Of a DNA stretch of 64,000 bases, positions 47,095 to 60,317 are shown piece by piece. Made by a program: the position numbers and the translations under genes. Position 1 is the first letter of the stretch. Every line of letters starts with the position of its first letter. The notes below the pieces were generated by a model. The model searched no databases, was not told the DNA's origin, and saw only the letters and a program-made list of their open reading frames with translations. Where the stretch lies: contig QANU01073304.1 of assembly GCA_003254905.1 (NCBI GenBank), positions 85,293 to 149,292 on the forward strand, read 5' to 3'. Source of the stretch: Nissolia schottii (taxonomy: Eukaryota > Streptophyta > Magnoliopsida > Fabales > Fabaceae).

Positions 47095-47435
47095 TCAAGT
47101 GTGATATTTTACCATTAATTAATGAGGTGTGCTACATACATGACATAAGTAATAAATAAATTAATGGTAAAAGATCACACTTAATTCACTTAAGGATCAT
47201 TCCCTATTTTTTAAGATTTAAATACATTAATAATTGCATTTAATTTTTACTTCATTTATTAAGAGGATGACTATGAGAATATAATATTCCTAAGGAAATA
47301 AATCGTCCCAACATTAAATTTTTAATTGAGAAGGTAAAATATGATATTTCATTATTAATTAAAAAGGTGAGACCACCACATGACATATGCAACAAAATAA
47401 TTAATGGTAAGAGATTACATTTTACTTTATTAATT
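47095..47435. repeat. Two related foldback segments
   Basis: AGTGTGATATTTTACCATTAAT (given here as AGTGTGAT...ACCATTAAT, from 47099) pairs with ATTAATGG...ATCACACT ending near 47181. A diverged version lies at about 47338-47430 (ATATGATATTTCATTATTAA and AATTAATGGTAAGAGATTAC). They look like two copies of one small MITE. Confidence 0.5.
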
Positions 47436-47931
47436 AAAAAATATACTATAGTAATTAAGAGAGTCCATTCCCTTACTACTAATATTATTATGAGAAATGA
47501 TACTTCTTCCGTTCGCTATTAGCCATTGCTTTTAATTTTTTAGACTCATTTTTATTATATGTATTTAAATGTAATTTTCATCCAAATATATTAAGTAAAA
47601 AATAAAAAAAAATGACCAAAAAAATAGCGAAGAGAGAAAATTCTGCAACAATTTAATTTGCAACTTTGATCTCCACACTTACATTATTACACTAAAAAAT
47701 ATAGTTTAAATGTTCAAAAATGATCATAATCCTACATCTCTCTGTCATTATTACACGATAACATCGACTGTTGTGAGTTGCTGGCTCCCTGCGGGAAATA
47801 AGGGGCTGCACCAATCCCCACACGCGTTGCACGCTCCTTCTAGACAACCGATAATAAGGTTGCTTATCACGTCTTTTATAAGTACGACAGCTTATCAGTG
47901 ATAGGTCTGTGGGGTACCAAGTGTGAACCAT

Positions 47932-48368
47932 TATAAAACGCATCGAAAGAAGCGAGTCCCACTCATAACCTCAGTCTCACTCACTTTCTCTCTCTCTGCG
48001 GTTTCTTCTCCTGTCCTTTTCTCGTCTTTTGCGCTCTGTTCATTTTTTCTCCGGGGAAGCTTTTTCTTTTTCTTTCTTTCTTCTTCCTTTTCAATTCACA
48101 ACCCCCCAAGCACTTAGCACACACCGTTCCTTCCCCCATACTACACAAAAACACTGTCGTTTTGGTCCTCTTCTCAGAAGGAGAGAACCAGCACAAAGGT
48201 TTCATCAACTTGTTTTGATTTTTTTTTCTTTTTCAAAGAAAAACTCTCGCCAAACAAAAGGCTAATTTAATTTTTATTTTTCCTTCTAGTTTCAGAACTC
48301 CCAACCCCAAATCTCACTAAGGCCCTTCATTTTCTGTGTGGTGTGGGTCTTGTGAGGGAGGTGCAAAA
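47932..48368 (+). promoter_or_regulatory. Core promoter and CT-rich 5' UTR of the TOPLESS-like gene
   Basis: A TATAAAA lies at 47932-47938. It is followed after about 40 bases by a long CT-rich tract (TCACTTTCTCTCTCTCTGCG and onward), typical of plant leaders. The ATG at 48369 is the first in frame with the LisH-coding exon. The start of transcription, probably near 47965, is inferred. Confidence 0.6.
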
Positions 48369-51300
48369 ATGGCATCAGCATCTTTGAGCAAGGAATTGGT
48401 GTACCTCATCCTTCAATTTCTCGGGGAAGAGAATTTCAAAGAGACTCGCCACAAGTAAATTAAAGACCCCTTTATTATTTAATATTATTTTTATTATTGA
48501 TTTGTTTGTTTGTGAGTGGTTATTAACCAAGTATGAAACGTTGCATGTGTTGTTGTAATTAATTATTTAATATTATTATGATTTTTTTTTTAAATTTTGA
48601 ACTCTTAGTAGTAGATCGAGTGAGAGAGGGGGGTAAGAAATGAGGGTAAACGGATGGAGATCAAAACCCTAATTTAAACCTCATTAACCCCTAATCACTA
48701 GTATTAAGAGATCTGTCATTTGAACTACAACTTATTTAATATTATTTATTTATTTATTTATATTATTATTATTTGATTTGATTGTTTGTTTGTTTGTGAG
48801 TGATGATTAATCAAGTGTGGTGAATTGGAAATGTGGATGCATGTGTTGTGTGCAGGATGGAGCAAGAATCAGGAGCGTTCTTCGATGTGAGGTATATGGA
48901 AGAGAAGGTGCTGGACGGAGAGTGGGAAGTGGTTGAGAAGTACCTCTTTGGATTCACCAAAGTCGATGACAATCGTTACTCCATGAAATTATTCTTTGAG
49001 ATCAGGAAGCAGAAGTATCTCGAAGCCTTGGATAGGTTTATTTTCTTACCATGCTTAATTTTTAGGATTATGCTACCGTGGCAATCATTTAAAAAAAAAA
49101 ATTTAGGATTATATTACCGTGGCAATCATTTAACAAAAATTGGAATAATTAAACTCACAAAGATATGTGATTTATTGTGAGCTCTATTATGGTGGATCTC
49201 ACATTTTTGTGAGTACAACTGTCTCTAAACTTTAACAAATTATCATTAATAATATTATTATTATTTAAATACTAGTTGTCATCCAATAATAATAATTATT
49301 ATTATTATTATTATTTTGAAAGAAGCTTTTTCTTTTATACCACTTTTTTGAAATAAGATTTTTCTTTTAAAAAGTCAGTGAAACATTATTTGGTTTTTTA
49401 ATAAGGCATTAAACATTAATTGGTTTTTTAACAAGGCAATAAATAAGAGAGAGGAAATATTAACATGCTACTCTAGGTTTACTTTTAAGTTTTAATTTTT
49501 AATTTTTAGATCTTATCTTGACTCAAATACAACCCAATACATTGAATAAATATTCAATTAAAAGTAAAAAATAATGATAGTTAAAAGTAGATAGAGGAGG
49601 TGTCTCTTTTCTATTTTATCTACGCTTCAAGGAAAGTTTTTGGGTCTATTTTAATGTGTGATTTTTAAATAATAATAATAATAAAAATAATTTACAATTT
49701 ACTTTACAGTTTTACTTTTATATATATTATACTATTCTAAACATACCAAATTAATTATGCACCATAAAAAAAATACCAAATTAATGAGTGTATTTTGGTA
49801 AAATTATTTTATAATTAAGTTTTGATTTCGAATTCTTAATTAGTGTGTATATGACTAAAGTAACAGATAGAGTAATAATATTTTAAATATTTTAATAAAA
49901 GGTGATTTAGTCGAAATAAAGATATTTTATTTATTATAAGGCTATTTAATGACTTTCTTCATACTTGTATTAGTGTATAATAACCTTAAAATGAAACAAA
50001 AACTTATGTTACGGGGATATACAATTACGAGAACCAATACTAATATTGAATGGATATGTAATACAAACTAATTTTTAAATATAAGGGGAGATATATTATA
50101 CAGAATAAAAAAAAGAACAGTAAAATAATTAAATCATCATGTAAATACATGATTTTGAATTGTGTTATTCGTATTTATTTTGTGTAAAATATCATGCCAA
50201 CCAACATCTCACTGTCATTAGATGAGATCTCAATAAGATTCGCACCTTATTGAGATTCTACTCAATGATGTTGTGTGTTTCAACACAACATGAATAAAAA
50301 TAACATTTATCCCTTTTTGTATTATTCAAACAAGTTTTCAACAAAACATCATAAACTAAATGCAAACAAGATTTGAAGGATGACGCAACAATTTGTTTCA
50401 TTTAGTAAAAGACTAGCTAGTGTAGTTGTAAAACATGGGGTTTGGGAAGCACTGGCTTGTATTTAAGTAATACATGCTTATTGCAATTCTTATCAATACG
50501 TACGTACCAAAGTATTTGATTGCGAAATTAAAAAAAATAAAATAAAATATTGCGTATTTGTTTTATGTGTATCTTATTGATGTCATGTCATGCTTACAAT
50601 TTTCTGGTTCTGTGGTCAGGAAGGAGAAAGCGAGGGCTGTCGACATACTGGTGAACGATCTGAAACTATTTGCAACATTCAATGAAGAATTGTACAAAGA
50701 AATGGCACTTCTTTTAACCCTTGACAACTTCAGGTAATGTTTATGTGCTGAGTAGGGAATAGGGAAGAAGACAATTATATAAGTTTGTTACATTTTATTA
50801 AATACGAGTAGTCTTGATTGAATGCAGGGATAACGATCAGTTAGCGAGGTACGGCGATATCAGGTCAGCCCGGAGCATAATGCTGCTTGAGCTCAAGAAA
50901 CTGATTGAAATGAACCCTGTCTTCAAAGATAAGCTTGTGTTTCCTGCATTGAAGCCGTCGCGGCTGCGAACCCTCGTCAATCAAAGGTGATACATGCAGT
51001 TACATTGAATTCTTCTTACATTTATCTATGGAAAATGCTTCTTTAACATTAAATAAATATATATATCTTTTAATTTGTAAAAACTTGTTTGATATCGTGC
51101 ACTCTTCTGAAATTAAGCCTTGTAAGTTTAGCAGTTTGAATTGGCAACACCAGCTGTGCAAGAACCCGAGGCCCAATCCGGACATCAGAACTTTGTTTAC
51201 GGACCACGCGTGTTCGAATCCAAGCGGATCTCGCCTGCCTACTACTCCTGCCTCGCATCCTGTCGTAATTCTTCCAAAGCCTCCTGCTTCTTATCCTCCG

Positions 51301-54300
51301 GTCCGAGTATGACCTTACCTCATCTACTTGTTTCAATGTCGTTCTAAGTGCTAACATGAATGTTGTATAACTAAATTTCTTTTCTACATTTTTTTTTACT
51401 CCTTTTGCAGCCATTTCCACCAGCCGTGGCAGCTTCTAGTGTTAATTCTTTAGCGGGATGGATGGTGAATGCAAGTGCTTCCCCATCTCTCCAATCATGT
51501 GCTGTTGCTGCTTCACCATTACCTGGAGGACCAAGTCAAGGTATAACTTGGTTGAGTTTAATTGCTATACATTAACAGCAGAGTCAACTATTTTGTTCGA
51601 TGGCAGTATAAAATACATAGCAATTAAACTCTATCCAGTTAATTATTGGAGGAAAAAACCATAATTGTTTGCTAAGGCTCATGTCGATGCAATTGTTATT
51701 CAACTTGTATTTTCCTTGTTGGCTTGTCCTAATTGTTGAAATTGCTAATTAAAGAACTAGTATTTATGATCTTTCTATTGCCGATTTTCCTTTGGACGAT
51801 TAATTTGTGAAATGTTTATTTGCGTGCCTTCTCCATCCATCATCGAGCTCACGTGTTAATCGGTTCATTGCAGTCTCCTTTCTGAAGCATCCAAGAACCC
51901 CTTGTACTGGTCTTGGAATGATGGAATATCAAAACATTGAGCATGAGCAGCTGCTGAAACGGTTGCGAGCAACACCCTCATCTGGTGATGAGGTAGTTAC
52001 TTAAGGCAGCAGTTTCGCGCGTTTCCTTTCCCGTACCGTTGCATCGCTATTTGCTATAACAGCAACTCTTTGCCATCTTTGCAGGTCGTATCTCCTCTTA
52101 TGCTTCAACCAGCGGCCCCTTGGTCACTTGATGACCTTCCTAGAACTGTTATTTGCTCATTGCACCAGGGATCGATGGTGACAAGCTTGGATTTTCATAA
52201 TTCCATTCATTCCTTAGTTGTTGGTAAGTTGAATGTTGAAATAGACCACGATGCATGCCTTGTTATTATAAAGAAGCTCACGTACGTTAAGAATCATCTT
52301 TATCTTCCCCAGAGCTTAAGCTGATGAGTAGAGGCAATCGAATAGTTCTATATGTCTCTTTACACACTTTCTCACGCAATAATTCTTTCAACTTGGAGCG
52401 TGGATAATTTTGTTTAAAATGGAGGGTCAACAAGAATCGAAATCTTGATCCTTTGATCATAGTAGTTCACCTCCCAAAAGCTTTAACATAAAGACAATTG
52501 AATAATTTTATACGTACTTGCATAAAGAAATCGTTCCTGAAACAGTGGGTTGTGGAAACGGCGAAATCTCAATCTGGGAAACGGCGCTGAAAGAGAAGCT
52601 GGTAACAAAGCCTTTCAAAACGTGGAGCATCGGTTCTTTTTCTGTATCATTTCAGGTTTGCATTCCATTATTCATCATCCCATGCATTGTCTATATATTA
52701 CAAAGTAAATTTGTTTGTACACATTGCAAGTGCCAGAATTCTTTTATTAATTGGAACTCTATCTTGTACAGGCCGCATACGCGAAAGACTCGACCATGTC
52801 TGTGAGCCGCGTAACGTGGAGCCCAGATGGGAATTATATTGGTAAGCGCTAGCTGTAAGGAAACTTAATTAGTTGCATCATTAATGGTTTATAACGCACT
52901 TAATTTCCCTAATTTCCTTTTCTCTTTCAGGGGTCGCTTTCATGAAGCATCTGATTCATTTATATATGGTTCAAGCTCCTAATGACCTAAAACAGCAACT
53001 GGAGGCACGTTCAGATCAATTTATGATATCAATCTAGTATAGAACTTTTGCAATTTCTGTCTGTCTGATCATGTTGCCTAGTCTTATATTTCATAACAGG
53101 TTGATGCTCATGCTGGTCGTGTCAATGACTTGGCGTTTTCTCGCCCGAACAAGCACCTGTGCATTGTAACTTGCGGAGATGATAAGCTGATAAAGGTGAT
53201 GGAAAAGCAAGCTTGTGGCAACACGAACGAACGAACGTGTTCGTGATTATTAATTTTTGCAAGTGTTGTGTTGTGAACGTACAGGTGTGGGATTTCAGCG
53301 GACGAAAGCTCTTTAACTTTGAAGGTCATGAAGCGGCCGTTTATTCCGTTTGCCCTCACCAAAAGGAAAGCCTCAAGGTACGTAAGAAAGAGTGCACTAA
53401 CTAACTGACTTTGAAGGGTGAATGAGCTAGTGATTGACTCCTCCGCAACATGTTTCATGCAGTTTATTTTTTCCACTTCTGTGGATGGCAAAATAAAGGC
53501 CTGGCTGTACGATACCCTGGGCTCCCGGGTGGACTACGATGCTCCTGGGAAGTGGTGCACTTGCATGCTCTACAGCGCCAATGGAAACAGGTAATTAAGA
53601 AAATGAAGGGCATGCAACACCCGGAGATATATATATTTCCAGTTAGTGAGAGTTGCATGTGACCGGCTGATCTTTCCTCTTGTAGATTGTTCTCCTGCGG
53701 CACGAGCAAGGACGGAGATTCTTTCCTGGTTGAGTGGAACGAAGCTGAAGGAGTGATAAAGAGAACATATTCCGGGCTGGACACCAGATCTGCTGGCGTC
53801 GTGCAGTTCGATACGGCAAAGAATCGCTTTCTGGCTGTTGGTGAAGATAGCCAAATTAAGTTTTGGGATATGGACAACGTCAACATTCTGGCCAGTACGG
53901 ATGCTGACGGTGGTCTTCCCGTGAGTATTGCCTGCGCTAGCTTTCCTTCTTTTTTTCCTTTTTCTTTCTGAGATTGAGTATTTTGTTTGACGTGGGTGGC
54001 CATATATGCCTTCGTTTCAGAGCCTCCCTCGCTTCAAGTTCAACAAGGTGGGAAATCTGCTCGGCGTTTCTACAAAGGGTGGCGGTTTCAAAATCCTTGC
54101 TAATGCGGATGGCATCAAATACTTGAGGAACATCGAAGCTCGATCCAAAGCAGCTGCTGAGACACAGGTTCCGTCTTTGCTATCCGCTAATTCCTTACCA
54201 AATATCATTTTTCTCAGCTTATTACTGCCCAATTTTGATTTTGTTGGTCAACATCGATGATGGATTAGGCATCGACCTCTGCTGTGGCCGCGGTTCCGAA

Positions 54301-56963
54301 AACCAGCCCACCCGCAAACGCGGCGGAAAATGCGGACCAAAGCCCTCCTGCTAATAAGGCCGCACCTGTCGTCGTAAGTTTTGTAAACAATTAAATTAAA
54401 TGTTGACGGTACTGACATGCACTTTGAGATTTCTAACATTGTTGTTTCTCAAACATGTTAGCAGGAACATAAGGTACACACCCTGCACCCTTTGTTTTCC
54501 AAGTATCTTAAGGTGCTGATGGTTTTACCACACGGCAGTTTTTGCCTTGGGATATTCTGGCCCAGCAGTAAACAAATTAATTACTTGTTCATCTGACTAG
54601 TTCGTTTGGTGTTTATTTGTTTTTTTTTATTTATTTCATTCAGAATGGCCATGACCCCAAAGCAGCAAGCAGCGCAGAGAAGAAATGGGATTTGAAAGAA
54701 GTGGTTGATCCCAATCAATGCCAAACAGTTACTATGCCAGATGGTAAGGGTGTGCCGCTTACTATGGCTCCCACTAATAAGGTATTCCTTTCAACCTTTC
54801 CTTTTTTATTATGTGTATATAGGATACTTGTTTAACGCATTACTGTTTTTTATGTATGGTTAAACCCTGCACTTTCGTTCCAAGGTTGCTCGTCTTCTCT
54901 ACACAAATTCCGGGGCCGGCCTTCTTGCCATTGGATCAAAAGGGATTCAGATGCTGTGGAAATGGAGCCGTAACGAACTGAATCATACTGGAAAGGTGAT
55001 TCGCGTTTCTGTTACCTATGACATGAGCGTGCATGTGTTCTCCTGTGTCTAATACAAACATTATTAATGCAAACTTTACTGAGCCTTTTTTCTATTTCGG
55101 TTTTAACCAAAAGGCCACGGCAAGTCTGGCTCCGCAACTCTGGCTACCAAGTAATGGCCTCCAAATGACGAATGATGTCCCTGACAATGCTGAAGCAGCA
55201 GTTCCTTGCATGGCGCTCTCAAAGAATGATTCGTACGTTATGTCTTCTATCGGAGGGAAAATCTCCTTGTTTAATATGTTGACATTCAAGGTAATCTGCA
55301 AGCTTTTTACATGCTAATATAGTGTGTGGCATCACTTAGAGCGAGCGAGCTGTTTGCTACTCGGCTTTATTTCAGTGTATCTGTGAGGTCTGACAAATTT
55401 AATGTTGCTGTCATTCAGGTGATGGCGAAATTTATGCCCCCTCCCCCTCGTTCCACCTGCGTCATGTTCCACCCTCTAGACAACAACATCGTTGCAATTG
55501 GAATGGAAGATTCGTCGATTTCTATTTACAATGTTAGGTTGGATGAGGTAATTACCCACGCTGCTCTAATTAAATTGTGATTGAAATGTATCATTTGATT
55601 CATGTAGTCAACTCCTCCCACTTGAAAAGAAGTCATATATTGACGTGGCCGCTATATGCTTTTAGGTGAGATCAAAATTGAATGGTCATAAGAAGCACGT
55701 CACTGGTTTAGCTTTTTCAACTCTTCTGGGTTTGTTGGCTTCGTCAAGTGCTGATGGTCAGGTATGTTTAACCATGATTCCCATCAGAGGATTAGTGCAT
55801 GTTTGGAAAACTGGTGAGGCTGGTCTAGAATTAATTCTAGCCAATTCAGAAGTGAAAAGTTTTCACCCCAAATTTGATTTTGGGCTTTTTTAATTAAAAT
55901 TCAAACACGCTATTAATTATATTAATTGTTATCCGCAAAAAAGGGGAATACCATTTTACTAAATTTGTGGGTGCTTTTGTACGTAGCTATTCTTTTGGAG
56001 CATGGACGTGTGGGAAGAGAAGAAATCGATGGCGATACAAACGGTGGAAGGAGATGCAGTAGTCGGCGATACCCGAGTGCAGTTCCACCAGGATAAGGTG
56101 CACTTGCTGTTGAGCCATGAGTCAATGCTAGCGATATATGATGCTTCGAAAATGGAATGTGATGGGAAGGTAAGCAGCTAACTCCCCTTTTCTCTATCTC
56201 TTAAAATAAAATATGAAAAAAACTTGATAGTGAATGATTACATGTATGTTTGTATTCGGATTTGTAGTGGTGGTTGCCAAAAGAGGGTATTTCTGGTACC
56301 ATATCCTCTGCAGCATATTCCTGCAACGGCAAACTAATCTACGTCGCTTTTACCGATGGAAATATCAGAGTATTTGATGCTGAGAGCCTGAAAATAAAAT
56401 GCCGAATCCCTCCGTCTGCGTACCTATGCCAGACCACCTCATCAAGCAGGTATTTAGACAATTTCTTTACACGATTGATTTCTTCGTAAATGTGAATCCC
56501 CGTCAAAGAAAACTATTCATTTGGTGTCACAACTACGACCATGTTTGACATGGTCCTATTTTCAATAGGTCTCTCTTGTTTTACACGAGTTTCACGTAGA
56601 AATCTGTGAAAACGCAATATTTTCTTCACAAAATATTGAATAACAACATGAAACAGATTGAAAATAGAAAATGAAAACTTGAACCAATCAGGTGGGTGGT
56701 TATGCTCATTTTTTTTTTCTTTTCCAAATAATCTTTAACCTTAACCTTTTGTCGTGTGCAGCCAAAATGTGCATCCTCTTACCATTGCAGCACATCCAAA
56801 GGAACCAAGTCAATTTGCAGTAGGGCTGTCAGATGGAACTGTTAAGGTCATAGAGCCCAAAGAGTCTGAGGGGAAAGGAATGCGGAAGAATGTTAGGACG
56901 CCATCACCTGCTCCAGTCACAACTAGCCCTGCTGCTCCAAAAACAGCTAGCCCTGCTCCTTAG
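48369..56963 (+). CDS. TPL-like: TOPLESS-related transcriptional corepressor, about 26 exons
   Basis: Exons: 48369-48454, 48856-49035, 50620-50733, 50828-50986, 51135-51306, 51411-51540, 51874-51992, 52085-52223, 52546-52655, 52772-52841, 52931-53004, 53100-53195, 53285-53377, 53463-53590, 53686-53920, 54021-54167, 54269-54373, 54465-54473 (uncertain), 54644-54781, 54885-54995, 55114-55290, 55419-55547, 55666-55761, 55987-56169, 56268-56449, 56762-56963. These 3,384 bases give 1,127 residues, close to TOPLESS (about 1,130). LisH and CTLH come first, then VDDNRYSMKLFFEIRKQK, where Lys73 and Phe76 correspond to EAR-peptide-binding residues of TOPLESS. Next are SLNWQHQLCKNPRPNPDI, a Pro-rich linker with KHPRTP, and WD40 repeats to near the end. 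The family is nuclear and is recruited by EAR-motif repressors in auxin, jasmonate and defence signalling. The N-terminus (GEENFKETRHKMEQESGAFFDVRYMEE) and the Pro/Ala-rich C-terminus diverge from canonical members. Intron 11 starts GCACGT. Confidence 0.93.
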
Positions 56964-57040
56964 CAGCCCTAAAAGATGATTCTCATGATGCATCATTTTA
57001 GTTTTCTGCTTTTCTTTTCTTCTTTTTTCATTGTTGGACC

Positions 57041-57046
57041 AATAAA
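57041..57046 (+). terminator. Polyadenylation signal candidate of the TOPLESS-like gene
   Basis: AATAAA lies 78 bases after the stop codon, in a T-rich 3' UTR. Confidence 0.5.
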
Positions 57047-58379
57047 GATGTTAGGCCAAATGTTGGCTTTTTGTGGCACAGCGCTTTGGTGCCCCCTGGA
57101 ACTTCATGGATACAAATACATTTTACATGTTTTATCTTCTCAGACAAAGGTGGATAATTTATTGTTGCTTAAGGTATCCAATGAAACTATTTAGTATTAT
57201 CAATTGGTGTTTTTTTTTATACTTTTCAATACAGGTTTCATCTTCGGTAAAGATGATAATTTATTATTAGTTCAAATATTCAATGACACCATTTATTATC
57301 ACTTGATTTTTATATTTGATAGTACTTCTTGTTATAGTGTAGAAATATGAGCCTTTAGGATCCAACCCAACTTGGGAGATGGGTTCTAAGCTCAAAAATA
57401 AAAATAAAAATAAGGCCCAACCTAAAACCTGGCATTTTAGCTGCACCCTAACTTGGTGGCTTAAGCCCTAAGTGACGATAAAATTAAAAAGGATCTTATC
57501 TAAAAAAAGATTAAGATCTTATCTAGATTTAACAGGGGGTGGTTACACAAAATCACATTCTATATAATCATATTATGCTACCAGGTAAGGCATCTAATCT
57601 TGATCTTAATATTTTAAAGTACGAATTGACTTGAGCGTTAGAGTTTCTGTGGATACACTCCCTACGGTTGCTCTCACACCGAATCGCAAAAGGAACCATC
57701 AAAGGAGGAGGATTGCAACCCAATTTGCTATTTCGATACATTTCTCTATACTACCCTAGATATAATTAAGTAAAGAAATCTTATGAATGCAATCTATGTA
57801 TGATCTTAGATAAAGATGGTAATATATTATTGCTTCAAATATCCATTGACACGCTTTACCATCACTAGTGACGTGGTTTTTATTTGTATGTTTACCATAA
57901 TCAACATTGCCCTGTTTTGGAATGAATTGTCCATTGTTCAAAACTAGAAAAGCTTCTTTAACTTTTATATTTGCCCCTTTTGGGCGCATATATATTACTT
58001 TTTCGGCTAGTCACGTTATGCCTCGAATGATTTGAAAATAATGTGTCAAGAATGAGTCGTTATGGGATCTGATGCGGTCAGTGTTTTGCAGTTGGCACTG
58101 TCATATCATGAAAGTTTTTTCCAATATACCACGAGGTGCATATGCATGACGTTCCAAAAAGGTTGAGCTTTGAAATTCTGCTTCCTTCTCCCAAAATTAC
58201 GTTGAGTAATCGGCGCTAACCGGATCTAGTGGAAAAAGCAACTTAATTGCAGGCCCAATCTAACAAATTTGTGGGTAGATTTGTTTTCAAAGTTTATATA
58301 TAAAAAACAAAGTTTGGAGGACATCATATCACATGTGTACTCTATACATTTGAACTTGGCAACCCTCTTAAAAACTAGA
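57047..58379. other. 3' flank; possible LTR relic at 57350-57740
   Basis: Around 57610-57710 the words TTGACTTGAGCGTTAGAG and CTCACACCGAATCGCAAA resemble a widespread plant gypsy LTR tail. The limits are not defined. No gene is recognised. Confidence 0.3.
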
Positions 58380-58570
58380 AACTACCAACTAACAAACCAA
58401 TTATTATTAGTTATTTAATATTTATGATTATTATTATTTAATATTCATTATTATTATTTAATACTTATTATTATTAATTATTTAATATTTATTATTATTA
58501 TTATTATTTATTATTAATCATTTTCTCAACTTTAAAAAAATTTATTTTTTATTATTATTAATATTATTAT
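58380..58570. repeat. (TTA)n-rich low-complexity tract
   Basis: Long stretches of TTA/ATT with interspersed TTTAATATT words. Confidence 0.85.
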
Positions 58571-60160
58571 GGGAGGATAAAGTTAGGTTTTCAATTTTAA
58601 ATAAGGGTAAATTTGTCTATTTACAATCGTAGAAACATTCGCTTCCCATGAAAATGTTTGATTCCCATGGTGGAGGGTGGGATTGAAAATGGGAGAAAAT
58701 TGGACTTTTATGATTCATGGGAATAAGGATTATTTTCTTATTCCGCGAACCAAACACATAAATTTGTCATTCTCAAGCTCAAATTTTTGAAAATGTTGGC
58801 GAATTCCGCCGACCACACACCCCTCAGTGACTTGAACATAATAAAATGTCAACTTAAATTCAAAATGTTTACTTAATTATTTTATCTCTTCATAATTGAT
58901 AGGCTTGGTCCGTTAACTTTTTAGGAAAATTACTTTTGAAATAAACAATTTTAGAGATTTTTTTTTTACATCCACTAAGGTTTAAACCTTTAATTTCATG
59001 CATATTACCAAAGTCCCTCATCACTAGACTCTATTCATAGTGGTTTCATTTTAAGAGAAATTGAAGTTAAAAGAAATTATTTGTGTTTTGTTTAGATATT
59101 TTAAAAGTAAGTTTAAGATAACTCCTCCAAAACATAATTTTAATTGCCTGATTAAAAAACTAAATAAGTTTAAACACTATGCAATTTAATTTTAAGCCAA
59201 ACAAGCTTAAACACCGTACAATTTAATTTTCAAGCCACAAGAATTATGTTTGGGGACCTCAAACCCCGAATCATACAAACAATGGATAGTTGATAAATGA
59301 AATGTTGTGCTAATTTCTACTAATCTCTCATGCCTCTTATTTGGATTTTATTAACAAGTATTGTTATGAATGTCCTAAAACACTTATCAATGAATAAGAA
59401 ATTTTTTAAAAAAATTTAATGTATTCACTGCATTAAAATTTCTCATTTTTTAATTAGTATTTTTTTCTCTTTTGATTTCGTAACTAGAAAGCCCTTCTTA
59501 TTTTCAGTTTGCCAAACAAAGGCTTAGAGGGACCAATTCCCGCGAGTACATTAATTATTTCTTTCTTTTTTGGTTACCATGAAAGTGTGGAGGGTGAGTA
59601 TATTTCCTGTCTCAAAGAGGCCAATGCACATCCTGGACGTTGATTCCTATCGGTAACTATTATTATTATTCAAATAATATACGACACCGACGATCCTACT
59701 TGTGAGTTGCAAAGAAATGTGAGAGACAAAGGGAAATATACTCACATTTATACTAATAGTTTCTTTTATTTTTTATGGTTATATATACTAATAGTTTTTT
59801 TTTTATTTCATGGGAGTAGAAAAGTGGTCAGCGATTTACTATTTTGTGTAAATTTAATTATTGTGAGGGGATTAATCACTATTAACGGTGATAGACATCA
59901 TCTTAAGTGCATTTAAATAATTCATTTGATAGGAGAAAGTATAATAATAGACTCTCAAACTTAATTTGTGACAAACAAGGTTGTTAAAAGATCACAAAAA
60001 TAAAATAAAAACATAAAATCGTAATATAATTTAAATCATAAAATCATTCAATTTAATTAATAATAATAAAATCAATTAACTTTTTTTTAAGACCATACAA
60101 TTTTAATATTTTAAAATTTAAATTAAGATATTAACCATATTAGTCAGAAGTACTCATTTA
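58571..60160. other. Intergenic DNA
   Basis: TTCCCATG words around 58640-58745 look like the inside of a MITE but no ends were defined. No gene. Confidence 0.3.
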
Positions 60161-60161
60161 A

Positions 60162-60317
60162 GTGTCTACATTTGAGTATAACTAATATCAATGGAATAGT
60201 CCTACGTACTATTTTGGTCAAATTTACACAAATTTTGAAGTGTCTAAATTTGACCATATCTAATACCAATGGAATAGCAATACGTACTATTTTGGTCAAA
60301 CTTACACAAATATTACA
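60162..60317 (+). repeat. Tandem duplication, 78-bp unit
   Basis: Two copies start at 60162 and 60240 and share GTGTCTA, ATGGAATAG, CGTACTATTTTGGTCAAA and TTACACAAAT. Because 78 is a multiple of three, a chance open frame (60172-60405) runs through both; it is not a gene by any other sign. Confidence 0.85.

Noticed and set aside
47923..48265. Phe/Ser-rich open frames before the TOPLESS-like gene
   Set aside because: They come from the CT-rich 5' UTR and have no family resemblance.
53464..54003. Minus-strand open frames inside the TOPLESS-like exons
   Set aside because: They are antisense shadows of exons 14 and 15 and cross their introns.
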